DNA from: Candidatus Egerieousia excrementavium
GTDB taxonomy: Bacteria; Bacteroidota; Bacteroidia; Bacteroidales; UBA932
NCBI GenBank assembly: GCA_017694275.1
Contig: JADINB010000066.1
Span: 1-32,290 of the forward strand
Direction of reading: 5' to 3'
Length of the DNA stretch: 32,290 nt
A program made the position numbers and the translations under genes. Positions within the stretch are counted from its first letter, which is position 1; each line of letters opens with the position of its first letter. The notes below the pieces were generated by a model, which had not been told where the DNA came from, made no database searches, and saw only the letters and a list, made by a program, of their open reading frames with translations. Positions 8,535-17,943 of this stretch are shown here, piece after piece.

Positions 8535-9716
8535 TTAACTGTCTAAATCCACCTTCGATTCTGTAAATGCAAAATGGGCCGGTATGTCTCCAGTAACTGC
8601 AGTCCATTTCAGTTTGCCGTATCTGTCGAAACAGTAAAGCACTCCCGGAGTTACATAGTCTCCGGCATCTGTCACGAAAATCTCCCTTGTCTGAGGATTG
8701 ACTGCCAGCCCGTACGGGGTCTTTATCTTCTTTTCGGTGCCGTCAGATATGAAATTTCTTGAAACAATGCGCTTCTGCACCATATCGTAAATCGCATACG
8801 AAATCGTGTAACTATTTGTAGTATAATTAAATTCATTACCCAGCACATAAAGCGAATCTCCTCCTGCAACCATATTGCTGTTTGGCAGAGTATGCAGGGT
8901 ATCTGTCACAATATCTCTGTTGGAATCTATGATAAAGGTTTTCGACGGTGTTCCGTAATAATCGCCACGCGAGGAGATATAGATATTGCCATAGGCATCC
9001 TGCACCATTCTGTGCAGGTTTATCCCGACCTCCATAGTTTTGACTACCTGAAAACTCTCCAGATCTATAACAAAGACCCTGTTGTCGTAGTCTGGCACCC
9101 GGTATCCACCCGAATTGGCCACATAGAGTTTGCCGTTGCATATAACCATATCTTCCGGCTGATAACCCACCGTACACTCCGCTACCACTTCAAGCGTGGC
9201 CGTATCGACTTTGGCAACATACCCCAGACGGGCATTGGGGTCTATCTCCACCGGACCGGCATAAGATGTAACATAGGCATATCTGCCTTCAAACTCTATA
9301 TACCGGCAGTTGGGAATCGGGATAGTGGCAATGTGTTTTGCTGTCTTTGAATCCATTACCTCAACAAAATGGGAACAGTTTACGACTACATACAACTTGT
9401 TTCCGTAAATCTGAATATCATTGCCCACATCTCCCAATTCCTTCACTACACCGGGATTTCTCTCTGCGAAAATGTTTTTGGAATAAATGCCCGATTCGTA
9501 ATCGAAGTAATCTATGGTAGCCTTGTTGCTGCCCATATTGCCTTCGTTCAGAAGATAAAAGCCGGTTATTTCGTTGCCCTCGCCGCCAGGTGCAACCGGT
9601 TTCTCTTCCGGCGGAACAATCACATCTGCTTTTCTGCATGAAAAAAGAAGCAACAATGCTAAAATAAATGTCGGAACTCTGTTAATCATTATCATATTCA
9701 TTTCGTACAAATTCAC
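8535..9716 (-). CDS. YncE/DUF5074-like beta-propeller surface lipoprotein, BtuG-like
   Basis: 393 aa; lipoprotein signal 'TFILALLLLFSCRKAD'; 'GFYLLNEGNMGSNKATIDYFD' and propeller motifs 'VMDSKTAKHIATIPIPNCRYIEFEGRYAYVTSY', 'GYQPEDMVICNGKLYVANSG'; directly follows the btuB-like gene behind a cobalamin riboswitch. Confidence 0.85.
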   Translation of the reverse strand: MNLYEMNMIMINRVPTFILALLLLFSCRKADVIVPPEEKPVAPGGEGNEITGFYLLNEGNMGSNKATIDYFDYESGIYSKNIFAERNPGVVKELGDVGNDIQIYGNKLYVVVNCSHFVEVMDSKTAKHIATIPIPNCRYIEFEGRYAYVTSYAGPVEIDPNARLGYVAKVDTATLEVVAECTVGYQPEDMVICNGKLYVANSGGYRVPDYDNRVFVIDLESFQVVKTMEVGINLHRMVQDAYGNIYISSRGDYYGTPSKTFIIDSNRDIVTDTLHTLPNSNMVAGGDSLYVLGNEFNYTTNSYTISYAIYDMVQKRIVSRNFISDGTEKKIKTPYGLAVNPQTREIFVTDAGDYVTPGVLYCFDRYGKLKWTAVTGDIPAHFAFTESKVDLDS

Positions 9717-9717
9717 A

Positions 9718-11808
9718 TTAAAACATAACCGATGCCGTTATCCTGAAATTGGTTCCCGGCATGGGGTAACACTGCACTACTTCATACTGCTGGTCGAATA
9801 TATTGTTTACCTCTGCCGAGAGATGCAACCTGCATTTTTTGATTTCAAAGCCTTTTGAGAGAGACAGGTCGCTCGTGTACCATGGCTGGGCATAATTTTC
9901 CGGTATATTCGCAGACGACTCATACCTTTCACCCGTATAGATAAAACTGTAGTTAAAACTCCACGACCTGTATGCTGCGCCCAATATCAGAGAACCGCTG
10001 TGCCACGGAATATACGGAATCTGCCCGCCATAATAGCTGCTTTCGCGGTCTGTAAAATCCTGTGCCTTCTGATATGTGTAGCTCGCAAGCAAGTTGAGGG
10101 AAACCTTAGCTATACTGGCTGAAATTTCCGCCGAAACATCTGCACCGCGAATCTCCACATAGCCCAGATTCAGCATCGTCCACCGGAACTGGTTCGATGC
10201 AGGCACTGCAATTATCTTGTCTTCAACTTCATTGTAATAGAGATCCGCCTGTACCTTTACTTTTTTCCAGAATCTGCCGTTCAGGCTCTTTTCATAGCAG
10301 GCGCCGATATTATATTGGGTAGTATATTCGGGATTGAGCTGTTTGTTTCCGATAAAGGTATAGTAGAGATCATTCAGGGTAGGCATCCTGAATATCCGCT
10401 TATAGAAGGCCCTGAAAGTGAGACCGCTATTATCGAACGGTCTGTAAGAGGCTACAACTGTCGGGGTCAGTTCGCTTTTATCAGGAGCCGGTTTCCCCCT
10501 TTTCACGCTCTCCGTAACAAAGGTATTGAGCAGGCTTCCCTGAACCTTTAATTTTCCCCAATCGAATGAGGTGGCAAGAGCTGCAAGGAGGGTATATCTG
10601 TCGGGATAGGCAAAATCCGTCAAGTCTGCATTGAGAGTATTGTATTGCAGGTCTGCCGACAGATTCATGCTCCACCATTCAAAAAGCCTGAACCCGTTTA
10701 CCGATGAAAAATAGAGTTCCTGCTGCCTGTATCGGTTGTCTACATACATTGTGGTAACGTCCAGCCTCGGGTCCGACAGATAATGCAGATAATCGTATGC
10801 ATATTTGGCATTCAGCTGCATTCTGTAAAACCTGGAAATCTCTTTATGGAATCTCCCCTGCAGGAAAAAATTCCTGTCCCATTGCCGGTCCTGATGCCTG
10901 TATTTACCCGGCTCTTCCCTTACGGACGCTCCGGGATACCCTCTTTCGGAATCATAAAAGTAGGCTTTCGCCTGCCATCTTCCGTCTTCTATATTCCCAA
11001 AGAGAGAGGCTTCCGCCCTGTAATACCTGACATCGCCGTTTTTTCTTACCTCGGTGGTATCATAACCGTCTCTCTTTGAATAGCTGAATTTATATTTGCC
11101 AGTTGTATAAAGATACTCCGTACTTATCTGCATGGAGAGATTCTCCCCGATTCTCCTCTCCCACAACAATGACGGGTTTACGGTCCCGAACGACCCGCCT
11201 TTGACCGCAGCCTTGAAATTATTCTTCTTTCCCTCCCCGAAGAACGGAGTCCTGGATTGCAGATAAATGGAGCCGGCCGATGCAAAGTCCTTTGCGCTTT
11301 GGAATATGGAGCTTTTCTGGCCATTGTAGAGGGAGACCGCTTCCATATTGTCCAATGAAAATTTGCCCAAATCGACTATCCCGTTCTGGGCATTCCCTAT
11401 CTCCACTCCGTCATAAAAAACTCCTACATGCTGGCTTCCCAGACTGCGGATATTTACGCTTTTGAGACCGCCCACACCTCCGTAGTCCTTTATCTGCACG
11501 CCGGAAAAATAGCGTATGGCATCTGCTACCGAATGGGCGCTTAACCTCTGGAGCCGCTCTCCGGCCAGCCTTTGGGCCGGTATGATTTTAGGTACGCTCT
11601 TATGCGCCGTGACATATACGCTTTCCAGCTGCTGCACCGAATCCGCATCAAAGCCGTCCGGCATGGTATGCCCTTCATAAACCGGCACGGAAGCAGCAGA
11701 TATTGTTGCAGCCAACGGCACAACAGACAAAAAAAGGGCGAATGACAATCCTCTGCAATCAGGCATAACAATTAATTTTAAATCAATCATTACACCTGCG
11801 GATAACAT
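9718..11808 (-). CDS. btuB: TonB-dependent outer membrane receptor, BtuB-like (cobalamin)
   Basis: Up to 696 aa; plug domain 'HSVADAIRYFSGVQIKDYGGVGGLKSVNIRSLGSQHVGVFYDGVEIGNAQNGIVDLGKFSLDNMEAVSLYNG'; C-terminal barrel ending 'NIFDQQYEVVQCYPMPGTNFRITASVMF'. Start uncertain: Met at 11808, 11790 or 11766. Confidence 0.9.
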   Translation of the reverse strand: MLSAGVMIDLKLIVMPDCRGLSFALFLSVVPLAATISAASVPVYEGHTMPDGFDADSVQQLESVYVTAHKSVPKIIPAQRLAGERLQRLSAHSVADAIRYFSGVQIKDYGGVGGLKSVNIRSLGSQHVGVFYDGVEIGNAQNGIVDLGKFSLDNMEAVSLYNGQKSSIFQSAKDFASAGSIYLQSRTPFFGEGKKNNFKAAVKGGSFGTVNPSLLWERRIGENLSMQISTEYLYTTGKYKFSYSKRDGYDTTEVRKNGDVRYYRAEASLFGNIEDGRWQAKAYFYDSERGYPGASVREEPGKYRHQDRQWDRNFFLQGRFHKEISRFYRMQLNAKYAYDYLHYLSDPRLDVTTMYVDNRYRQQELYFSSVNGFRLFEWWSMNLSADLQYNTLNADLTDFAYPDRYTLLAALATSFDWGKLKVQGSLLNTFVTESVKRGKPAPDKSELTPTVVASYRPFDNSGLTFRAFYKRIFRMPTLNDLYYTFIGNKQLNPEYTTQYNIGACYEKSLNGRFWKKVKVQADLYYNEVEDKIIAVPASNQFRWTMLNLGYVEIRGADVSAEISASIAKVSLNLLASYTYQKAQDFTDRESSYYGGQIPYIPWHSGSLILGAAYRSWSFNYSFIYTGERYESSANIPENYAQPWYTSDLSLSKGFEIKKCRLHLSAEVNNIFDQQYEVVQCYPMPGTNFRITASVMF

Positions 11809-11954
11809 TCACCTCTCATTTGCGTCCGTAACAGTACCGCACATTCGGCAATACTGCGCCGGAGCGCATATCATAAGACAAATCAAAAGAGAAACCTACG
11901 ATTCAACTCTATTGTTCTCATTCCTCCCATTCTCCGCAGGAGTAACTTTTAAAC

Positions 11955-12128
11955 CGTAACGGCAGGTCTTCTGACTTGTCCCTGTTTAGCGCCTTCCCGG
12001 TTTGATCCAGTGGCAAAGAGTGCTAAACACATTAAGGAACTCACAGCAGCGGGAACTGTTGCAGATTTTCACTGCATTCCCTTTTAATTCCGGTCATGAG
12101 ACTAAATTGACATGACCAGGAAACCAAT
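11955..12128 (-). promoter_or_regulatory. Cobalamin (AdoCbl) riboswitch controlling the btuB-like operon
   Basis: Minus strand contains AAAAGGGAATGCAGTGAAAATCTGCAACAGTTCCCGCTGCTGTGA, GCCACTGG, CGGGAAGGC and the B12 box AAGTCAGAAGACCTGCC, in canonical order. Confidence 0.96.
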
Positions 12129-12136
12129 TACGCTTG

Positions 12137-12166
12137 CAAATGTACTATTTTTATAGTTCCGACAAA
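12137..12166 (-). promoter_or_regulatory. Promoter of the B12 riboswitch/btuB operon
   Basis: Minus strand TTTG, 18 nt spacer, TACATTTG (12144-12137), just upstream of the riboswitch 5' end. Confidence 0.6.
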
Positions 12167-12201
12167 ATTTTTGATTTATTTTTTTTTATATAAAATTTTA
12201 C

Positions 12202-12209
12202 TATCTTTG
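12202..12209 (+). promoter_or_regulatory. -7 element (TATCTTTG) of tRNA-Glu promoter
   Basis: TATCTTTG 11 nt upstream of the tRNA 5' end; T-rich upstream region but no clear -33 TTTG at the expected spacing. Confidence 0.5.
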
Positions 12210-12220
12210 CAGTCCCAAAC

Positions 12221-12292
12221 GCAGGATTCGTCTAACGGTTAGGACAGAAGATTCTCAATCTTCAAATAGGAGTTCGATTCTCCTATCCTGTA
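12221..12292 (+). tRNA. tRNA-Glu (anticodon CTC)
   Basis: GCAGGAT acceptor pairs with ATCCTGT; anticodon arm GAAGA-TTCTCAA-TCTTC; T arm AGGAG-TTCGATT-CTCCT; CCA not encoded. Confidence 0.93.
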
Positions 12293-12324
12293 CAGAAGTT
12301 TTCATATGTTTTAAGTTTTATACC

Positions 12325-12362
12325 AAAAATCCGGATCGGCTCTGGCCAATCCGGATTTTTTT
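12325..12362. terminator. Bidirectional intrinsic terminator between tRNA-Glu (+) and the serine hydrolase gene (-)
   Basis: 12 bp perfect stem aaaaatccggat...atccggattttt with T-tracts on both strands. Confidence 0.85.
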
Positions 12363-12391
12363 TACCGGTTTCCGGTTGTCAAACCTGTGCC

Positions 12392-13519
12392 TTATTCTTC
12401 TCCGATTTCATCTCTCACCCATGAAGAGAGGGCGAACGGCTCGCTGTCGTCGAAGAAAAGGGCAGTCATTCTATCTACGATATCATGCCCGTGATTACTG
12501 TTTGTAAAGTATAAAAGATAGGTCTGCTCCTGAGGTATAAGAATGAACAGCGCCCTGAAGGTGTCGTTGTCACCCCAGTGCCATAGTATGTTGCCATGTC
12601 TTGCATTCTTCTCCACGCCTATGCCAAGCCCCCAGAATATTGAAGAATCGCATGGTCTTTCCAAACCTGCAAACCTTACCGCCCTGTTTGTATCAGGAGT
12701 AAACATCATCTCTTTTATTTCGGGCCTTAGGGTGGTGCCGGTCATAAGTTCATTGAGGAATTTGGCATAATCTTCTGCCGTGGTTCTCAGGGTATAGCCT
12801 ACATTTGCCCTGGGATGGCGTCTGAGCCCCTCGCAAACTCTGTCTTTATATCCGTAGACGGCCAGCGTGTCATACTCGCTTCGCCATGCATAACTGCTGT
12901 TTGTCATTCCAAGCGGGTTGAAGACCTCCTCCTCTGCTATGGTTTCGATATCCTTTCCCTTTATGGCTTCAATGGCTCTTTGCAGAAAGGCAAAGCCTTC
13001 TCCAGAATAGTCATAGCAGGAATCCGGCGGGAACTTGAACGTTATTTCAGAAGTCGGCCACTCTGCAGACGATGCGGCCACACTCCAGTTGGGAAGGCCG
13101 CTTCTATGCCTTAGCACCATTCTGGCCGTAAGTTTCCTTGCAGTCTCCTTGTCTTTGAACCTGTCGATATCGGTATATTTGTATAAAGGTGTATCCAAAT
13201 CTATTTCGCCATTCTGGACAGCCTTCATCACTATATAGGAGAAGACAACCTTGCTGAGTGACGCGGCCTGCATTATGGGCGGCTGTTTTATTGCCGTTCC
13301 GTCTGCAATCCTGGTTGAGTCATAAAAATCGGGGTTTATACACTGAATTCTGTAATCAGTCTCGGGAGAATGGTAAATCAGATCTATAAAAGGAATATCT
13401 GCATCCTTTATCATCTGCGAAATCTGAGAATCGTACTTTTCCCTGGTATTCTCCCCCTGTGAACATGAAACCGAAATGGTTGAAAAGATAACTGCGCACA
13501 TAATAAAAAACTTTCTCAT
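12392..13519 (-). CDS. Beta-lactamase/penicillin-binding-protein-family serine hydrolase, lipoprotein
   Basis: 375 aa; signal 'MRKFFIMCAVIFSTISVSCSQ'; 'QAASLSKVVFSYIVMKAVQNGEIDLDTPL' with SxxK; 'YDYSGEGFAFLQRAIEAIKGKDIETIAEEEVFNPLGMTNS'. Confidence 0.9.
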   Translation of the reverse strand: MRKFFIMCAVIFSTISVSCSQGENTREKYDSQISQMIKDADIPFIDLIYHSPETDYRIQCINPDFYDSTRIADGTAIKQPPIMQAASLSKVVFSYIVMKAVQNGEIDLDTPLYKYTDIDRFKDKETARKLTARMVLRHRSGLPNWSVAASSAEWPTSEITFKFPPDSCYDYSGEGFAFLQRAIEAIKGKDIETIAEEEVFNPLGMTNSSYAWRSEYDTLAVYGYKDRVCEGLRRHPRANVGYTLRTTAEDYAKFLNELMTGTTLRPEIKEMMFTPDTNRAVRFAGLERPCDSSIFWGLGIGVEKNARHGNILWHWGDNDTFRALFILIPQEQTYLLYFTNSNHGHDIVDRMTALFFDDSEPFALSSWVRDEIGEE

Positions 13520-13598
13520 GATAACCTCCGTAGGCTAAAACATAAGCAAAGTTAATATTTTTAAGATACATTTTTTATTTTTGTATGATTTTTAGAAT

Positions 13599-14315
13599 AT
13601 GGAACCGTTGCATATCATAACCCCCGTAAAAGACTCACTGGACCTGACTGTCCAAACAATAAAATCCATATTGGGGTCTGAGACAAATTTCCCGTTCAAA
13701 TATACGGTATACAACGATTTCTCAACTCAAGAGAATACCGCACGGCTCTCATCCCTTTCAAAAGAACTGGGGTTTGAACTTGTAAACCTGCAGGAGATAA
13801 CCTCCACTCCCTCTCCAAATTACCGCCTTACCCTGAGGCTTGCGCAAAAAAAGGCGCTGGAGGAGGGTGCATCGCTTCTTATAGTCGAGAGCGACGTTGT
13901 CGTAAGGGCTGATACAGTCCAGAAACTGTACGACGGTTCCAAAGAAAAGCCCGACTGTGCCATTGCGGCATCAGTAACAGTAGACGGGAACGGAGAGATA
14001 AACTATCCTTACCTTTTTGCAAAGAAAATCAGAAAAGATGTTGTTCCGGTAAGGAACCATTGCAGTTTCTGCTGTTCGATACTTACAAACAGATTCCTGA
14101 AAGAGTACGACTTCAACCGGCTCGACCCTTCGAAAAACTGGTATGACGTTTCAATCTCACAGACGGCGCTCAAAATGGGGTACAGGAACTATCTGTTTCT
14201 TTCACTTCCTGTCTGGCACAGACCTCATGCAAGCAGACCATGGAAGCAGCTCAAGTACAGTTCTCCTTTAAAATATTATTGGTACAAGATAGTCAAGGGG
14301 CTGGACAAAATATAG
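13599..14315 (+). CDS. Family 2-like glycosyltransferase
   Basis: 238 aa; 'MEPLHIITPVKDSLDLTVQTIKSILGSE..FKYTVYNDFSTQENTARL' GT-A N-terminus, 'ASLLIVESDVVVRADTVQKL' DxD-like region. Confidence 0.75.
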   Translation: MEPLHIITPVKDSLDLTVQTIKSILGSETNFPFKYTVYNDFSTQENTARLSSLSKELGFELVNLQEITSTPSPNYRLTLRLAQKKALEEGASLLIVESDVVVRADTVQKLYDGSKEKPDCAIAASVTVDGNGEINYPYLFAKKIRKDVVPVRNHCSFCCSILTNRFLKEYDFNRLDPSKNWYDVSISQTALKMGYRNYLFLSLPVWHRPHASRPWKQLKYSSPLKYYWYKIVKGLDKI

Positions 14316-14350
14316 AACCGGCATATTGCGCTGCATGCTACTGTATGCAT

Positions 14351-14388
14351 AAAAAAAAGGACTTCGCTGCAACGAAGTCCCCTTTTTT
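14351..14388. terminator. Bidirectional intrinsic terminator (CAT tRNA on -, glycosyltransferase on +)
   Basis: ggacttcg-ctgcaa-cgaagtcc stem (14359-14380), A8 on the left (U8 on minus) and T6 on the right. Confidence 0.85.
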
Positions 14389-14389
14389 G

Positions 14390-14464
14390 TGGGCCCAACA
14401 GGGCTTGAACCTGTGACCCCCTGATTATGAGTCAGGTGCTACTAACCAACTGAGCTATGGGCCC
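14390..14464 (-). tRNA. tRNA with CAT anticodon (elongator Met, or Ile2 with lysidine; not resolved)
   Basis: Minus strand GGGCCCATAGCTCAGTTGGTTAGTAGCACCTGACTCATAATCAGGGGGTCACAGGTTCAAGCCCTGTTGGGCCCA; acceptor GGGCCCA/TGGGCCC; anticodon loop CTCATAA. Confidence 0.93.
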
Positions 14465-14510
14465 TTGCCACATCTAAGCGGCTGCAACCCCCTTTCGGGA
14501 ATTGCAGATG

Positions 14511-14541
14511 CAAAGATAGTGAATATTTTTATTTATCAAAA
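14511..14541 (-). promoter_or_regulatory. Promoter of the CAT tRNA (TTTG-N19-TATCTTTG)
   Basis: Minus strand TTTG (14541-14538), 19 nt, TATCTTTG (14518-14511). Confidence 0.75.
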
Positions 14542-14847
14542 TCAGACCTTGATTTCTACCTCAACTCCGCTCGGAAGTTCAAGCTTCATAAGGGCATCCA
14601 CAGTCTTTGGAGTAGAACTGTAAATATCCAGCAAGCGGCGGAAAGAATTCAATTCGAACTGCTCGCGTGATTTCTTGTTCACAAAAGTAGAGCGGTTCAC
14701 GGTAAAGATCTTTTTGTCGGTCGGAAGGGGAATAGGCCCGCTTACAACCGCGCCAGTAGCCTTTACTGTTTTTACAATCTTGTCGGCAGACTTGTCTACC
14801 AGAGCATGATCGTAAGATTTCAATTTTATTCTTATTTTTTGGCTCAT
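14542..14847 (-). CDS. rpsJ: 30S ribosomal protein S10
   Basis: 101 aa; '[62 protein letters not shown]'. Confidence 0.98.
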   Translation of the reverse strand: MSQKIRIKLKSYDHALVDKSADKIVKTVKATGAVVSGPIPLPTDKKIFTVNRSTFVNKKSREQFELNSFRRLLDIYSSTPKTVDALMKLELPSGVEVEIKV

Positions 14848-14873
14848 TTTCTTATACCAGTTTAAATCGTAAA

Positions 14874-16991
14874 TTATTCCTCATCGTCGGCTACTCTTCT
14901 GTTACCTGATTTCTCGATAACCTCCTTGGCCAATGTAGCAGGCAACTCTGCATAATGAGAGAATGTCATTGTACTTGTTGCCCTTCCAGACGTAAGAGTT
15001 CTCAATATAGTTACATAACCAAACTGCTCTGAGAGCGGAACTTTGGCATTTACAATTCTCGCATTACCCTTGGAATCCATGCTGGTAATCTGTCCGCGGC
15101 GCTTGTTCAAGTCACCGATAACGTCACCCATATACTCCTCGGGAGTTACAACTTCAAGAGACATGATAGGCTCCATGATTACGGGAGATGCCTTTGGCAG
15201 TGCCTTTCTGAAGGCCTGGCGGGCACATATCTCGAATGAGAGCGCATCTGAATCCACAGGGTGGAACGAACCGTCCTTAAGCACAACCTTCATTGAAGTC
15301 ACCTCATAACCTGCAAGCACACCGTTTGCCATTGCAGACTTGAATCCTTTCTCTACGGCAGGAATAAACTCCTTGGGAATATTTCCGCCCTTGACCTCGT
15401 CTACGAACTGCAATCCGGTAACGCCTTCGTCTGCGGGACCTATCTCTACGATGATATCGGCAAACTTACCTCTACCACCGGTCTGTTTCTTGAACACCTC
15501 TCTATGCTGCACGGTTGAGAGAATAGCCTCCTTATAGTTAACCTGAGGCGCACCCTGGTTAATCTCCACGCCAAACTCCCTCTTGAGACGGTCTACGATA
15601 ATATCGAGGTGAAGCTCACCCATACCGCTTATGATTGTCTGGCCAGTCTCATGGTCTGACTTTACGGTAAACGTAGGGTCTTCCTCTGCGAGCTTGCCCA
15701 AAGCGATTCCGAGCTTGTCAAGATCTTTCTGGGTCTTGGGCTCTACCGCCAGTCCGATGACCGGATCGGGGAAAGTCATAGACTCCAGAACTATAGGATG
15801 GTTTTCGTCGCAAATCGTATCTCCGGTTCTCAAATCCTTGAAGCCCACTGCGGCACATATATCGCCAGCCTCTACAAAATCTATCGGATTCTGCTTGTTT
15901 GAGTGCATCTGATAAAGACGGGCCACACGCTCTTTTTTGTCGGAACGGGTATTGAGCACATAACTTCCAGCATCCAGTTTTCCCGAATAGGCTCTCATGA
16001 ATGCAAGTCTTCCCACAAACGGGTCTGTTGCAATCTTGAAAACCAGAGCGCAGAACGGCTCCTTAACGGTAGAATGACGGACCTCAGGCTCGTTTGTCTT
16101 GGGATTTACACCCTCCACCGCATTTTTGTCGAGAGGAGAAGGAAGATACCTTATAATTGCGTCAAGCAGGAACTGAACACCTTTGTTCTTGAATGAAGAA
16201 CCGCAGCAAACCGGAACGGCGGCCATATCTATGGTAGCCTTTCTCAAGGCTGCAATAATCTCCTCGTCCGTAATTTTTGCAGGATCATCAAAGAACTTCT
16301 CCATCAGAGCGTCGTCATACTCCGCAACAGACTCTATAAGTTTGCCCCTCCACTCTTCTGCCTCTGCGCGAAGATGCTCGGGAATCTCTCTCACTTCATA
16401 ATTTACCAGATCCTTGCTCTCCTGATCGTAGAAATAGCCCTTCATGGCTATAAGGTCTATAATACCCTGGAACTTGTCTTCCGCTCCGATAGGAAGGCAG
16501 ATAGGAACAGCATTTGCACCAAGCTTCTCTTTTATTTCGCTTACAACTGCAAGAAAATCGGCACCGATACGGTCCATCTTGTTCACGTAGGCGATTTTGG
16601 GAACCTTGTATTTGTCGGCCTGTCTCCATACTGTCTCAGACTGCGGCTGTACGCGGCCTACAGCACAGAATGTGGCAACAGTTCCGTCCAATACACGCAA
16701 AGACCTCTCTACTTCGACCGTAAAGTCTACGTGGCCCGGAGTGTCAATCAGGTTGATCTGATATGTCTCGTTCAGATAGTGCCAGAATGCTGTAGTTGCA
16801 GCAGAAGTGATTGTAATGCCTCTCTCCTGCTCCTGAACCATCCAGTCCATTGTAGCGGCACCTTCATGAACCTCTCCGATTTTGTGGGTCTTTCCGGTGT
16901 AGTACAAAATTCTCTCTGAAGTTGTAGTTTTACCGGCATCAATATGGGCCATGATACCGATATTTCTGGTGTATTTTAAATCTCTTGCCAT
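14874..16991 (-). CDS. fusA: Elongation factor G
   Basis: 705 aa; '[58 protein letters not shown]'. Confidence 0.98.
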   Translation of the reverse strand: MARDLKYTRNIGIMAHIDAGKTTTSERILYYTGKTHKIGEVHEGAATMDWMVQEQERGITITSAATTAFWHYLNETYQINLIDTPGHVDFTVEVERSLRVLDGTVATFCAVGRVQPQSETVWRQADKYKVPKIAYVNKMDRIGADFLAVVSEIKEKLGANAVPICLPIGAEDKFQGIIDLIAMKGYFYDQESKDLVNYEVREIPEHLRAEAEEWRGKLIESVAEYDDALMEKFFDDPAKITDEEIIAALRKATIDMAAVPVCCGSSFKNKGVQFLLDAIIRYLPSPLDKNAVEGVNPKTNEPEVRHSTVKEPFCALVFKIATDPFVGRLAFMRAYSGKLDAGSYVLNTRSDKKERVARLYQMHSNKQNPIDFVEAGDICAAVGFKDLRTGDTICDENHPIVLESMTFPDPVIGLAVEPKTQKDLDKLGIALGKLAEEDPTFTVKSDHETGQTIISGMGELHLDIIVDRLKREFGVEINQGAPQVNYKEAILSTVQHREVFKKQTGGRGKFADIIVEIGPADEGVTGLQFVDEVKGGNIPKEFIPAVEKGFKSAMANGVLAGYEVTSMKVVLKDGSFHPVDSDALSFEICARQAFRKALPKASPVIMEPIMSLEVVTPEEYMGDVIGDLNKRRGQITSMDSKGNARIVNAKVPLSEQFGYVTILRTLTSGRATSTMTFSHYAELPATLAKEVIEKSGNRRVADDEE

Positions 16992-17002
16992 TTAATTTTT
17001 AA

Positions 17003-17479
17003 TTAAAAACGGAAATGAGCAAATGCTTTGTTGGCCTCAGCCATCTTGTGCATGTCCTCCTTTCTCTTGAAGGCAGCACCTTCGTTATTGTATGCAGCCA
17101 GTATCTCTGCAGCTAATTTTTCAGCCATTGAGTGGCCCGAGCGTTTACGAGCATAAAGTATCATATTCTTCATACTCAATGAAATCTTCCTTTCGGGACG
17201 CACCTCTGTAGGAACCTGGAAGTTTGCACCACCCACCCTGCGGCTCTTTACCTCTACCTGGGGGGTTACGTTTTCCAATGCCTTCTTCCAAATTTCCAGT
17301 GGAGCCTTGTCAGAATCTTTCATCTTCTCGCCAATCAAGTCGATTGATTTGTAAAAAATAGCGTAAGCGATACTCTTCTTCCCCTGCAACATAAGATTGT
17401 TCACGAAACGGGTAACCATTACATCGTGAAATTTCGGATCAGGAAGTAGAATCCTTCTTTTCGGCTTCGTTTTTCTCAT
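17003..17479 (-). CDS. rpsG: 30S ribosomal protein S7
   Basis: 158 aa; '[43 protein letters not shown]'. Confidence 0.98.
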   Translation of the reverse strand: MRKTKPKRRILLPDPKFHDVMVTRFVNNLMLQGKKSIAYAIFYKSIDLIGEKMKDSDKAPLEIWKKALENVTPQVEVKSRRVGGANFQVPTEVRPERKISLSMKNMILYARKRSGHSMAEKLAAEILAAYNNEGAAFKRKEDMHKMAEANKAFAHFRF

Positions 17480-17507
17480 TTTTTTGAAATTTTAAATGAT
17501 TAATGAC

Positions 17508-17891
17508 TTACTTCTTAGCCGGCTTCGGTCTCTTTGCACCGTAAAGCGAACGCGACTGTTTGCGCCCGTCTACGCCTGCAGTATCCAACGCCCCTCTAAG
17601 AATGTGATAACGTACTCCGGGAAGGTCCTTTACACGACCGCCACGAACAAGAACAATAGAGTGTTCCTGCAAGTTGTGTCCTTCTCCCGGGATGTAGGCA
17701 TTCACCTCTTTCTGATTTGTCAACCTCACGCGGGCAACCTTGCGCATTGCCGAGTTAGGCTTCTTGGGAGTTGTAGTGTAAACACGTACACATACTCCGC
17801 GTCTTTGAGGACATGCATCCAGCGCACGAGACTTTGATTTCTCTACGATAGTCTCGCGACCGTTGCGTACTAACTGTTGAATTGTTGGCAT
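17508..17891 (-). CDS. rpsL: 30S ribosomal protein S12
   Basis: 127 aa; '[12 protein letters not shown]...[40 protein letters not shown]'. Confidence 0.98.
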   Translation of the reverse strand: MPTIQQLVRNGRETIVEKSKSRALDACPQRRGVCVRVYTTTPKKPNSAMRKVARVRLTNQKEVNAYIPGEGHNLQEHSIVLVRGGRVKDLPGVRYHILRGALDTAGVDGRKQSRSLYGAKRPKPAKK

Positions 17892-17943
17892 AATTAATTG
17901 TTAATCTTTATTTTACCTAAACATCCGTATATAAAACGGGTTG

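Noticed and set aside
8518-8607. N-terminal extension of the PKD ORF (MDCSYWRHTGPF...)
   Set aside because: Overlaps the upstream BtuG-like gene and precedes a perfect lipoprotein signal peptide starting at 8517.
16374-16919. 181 aa plus-strand ORF antisense to fusA
   Set aside because: Lies wholly within a certain EF-G gene; composition looks like a codon-bias shadow and no family is recognisable.
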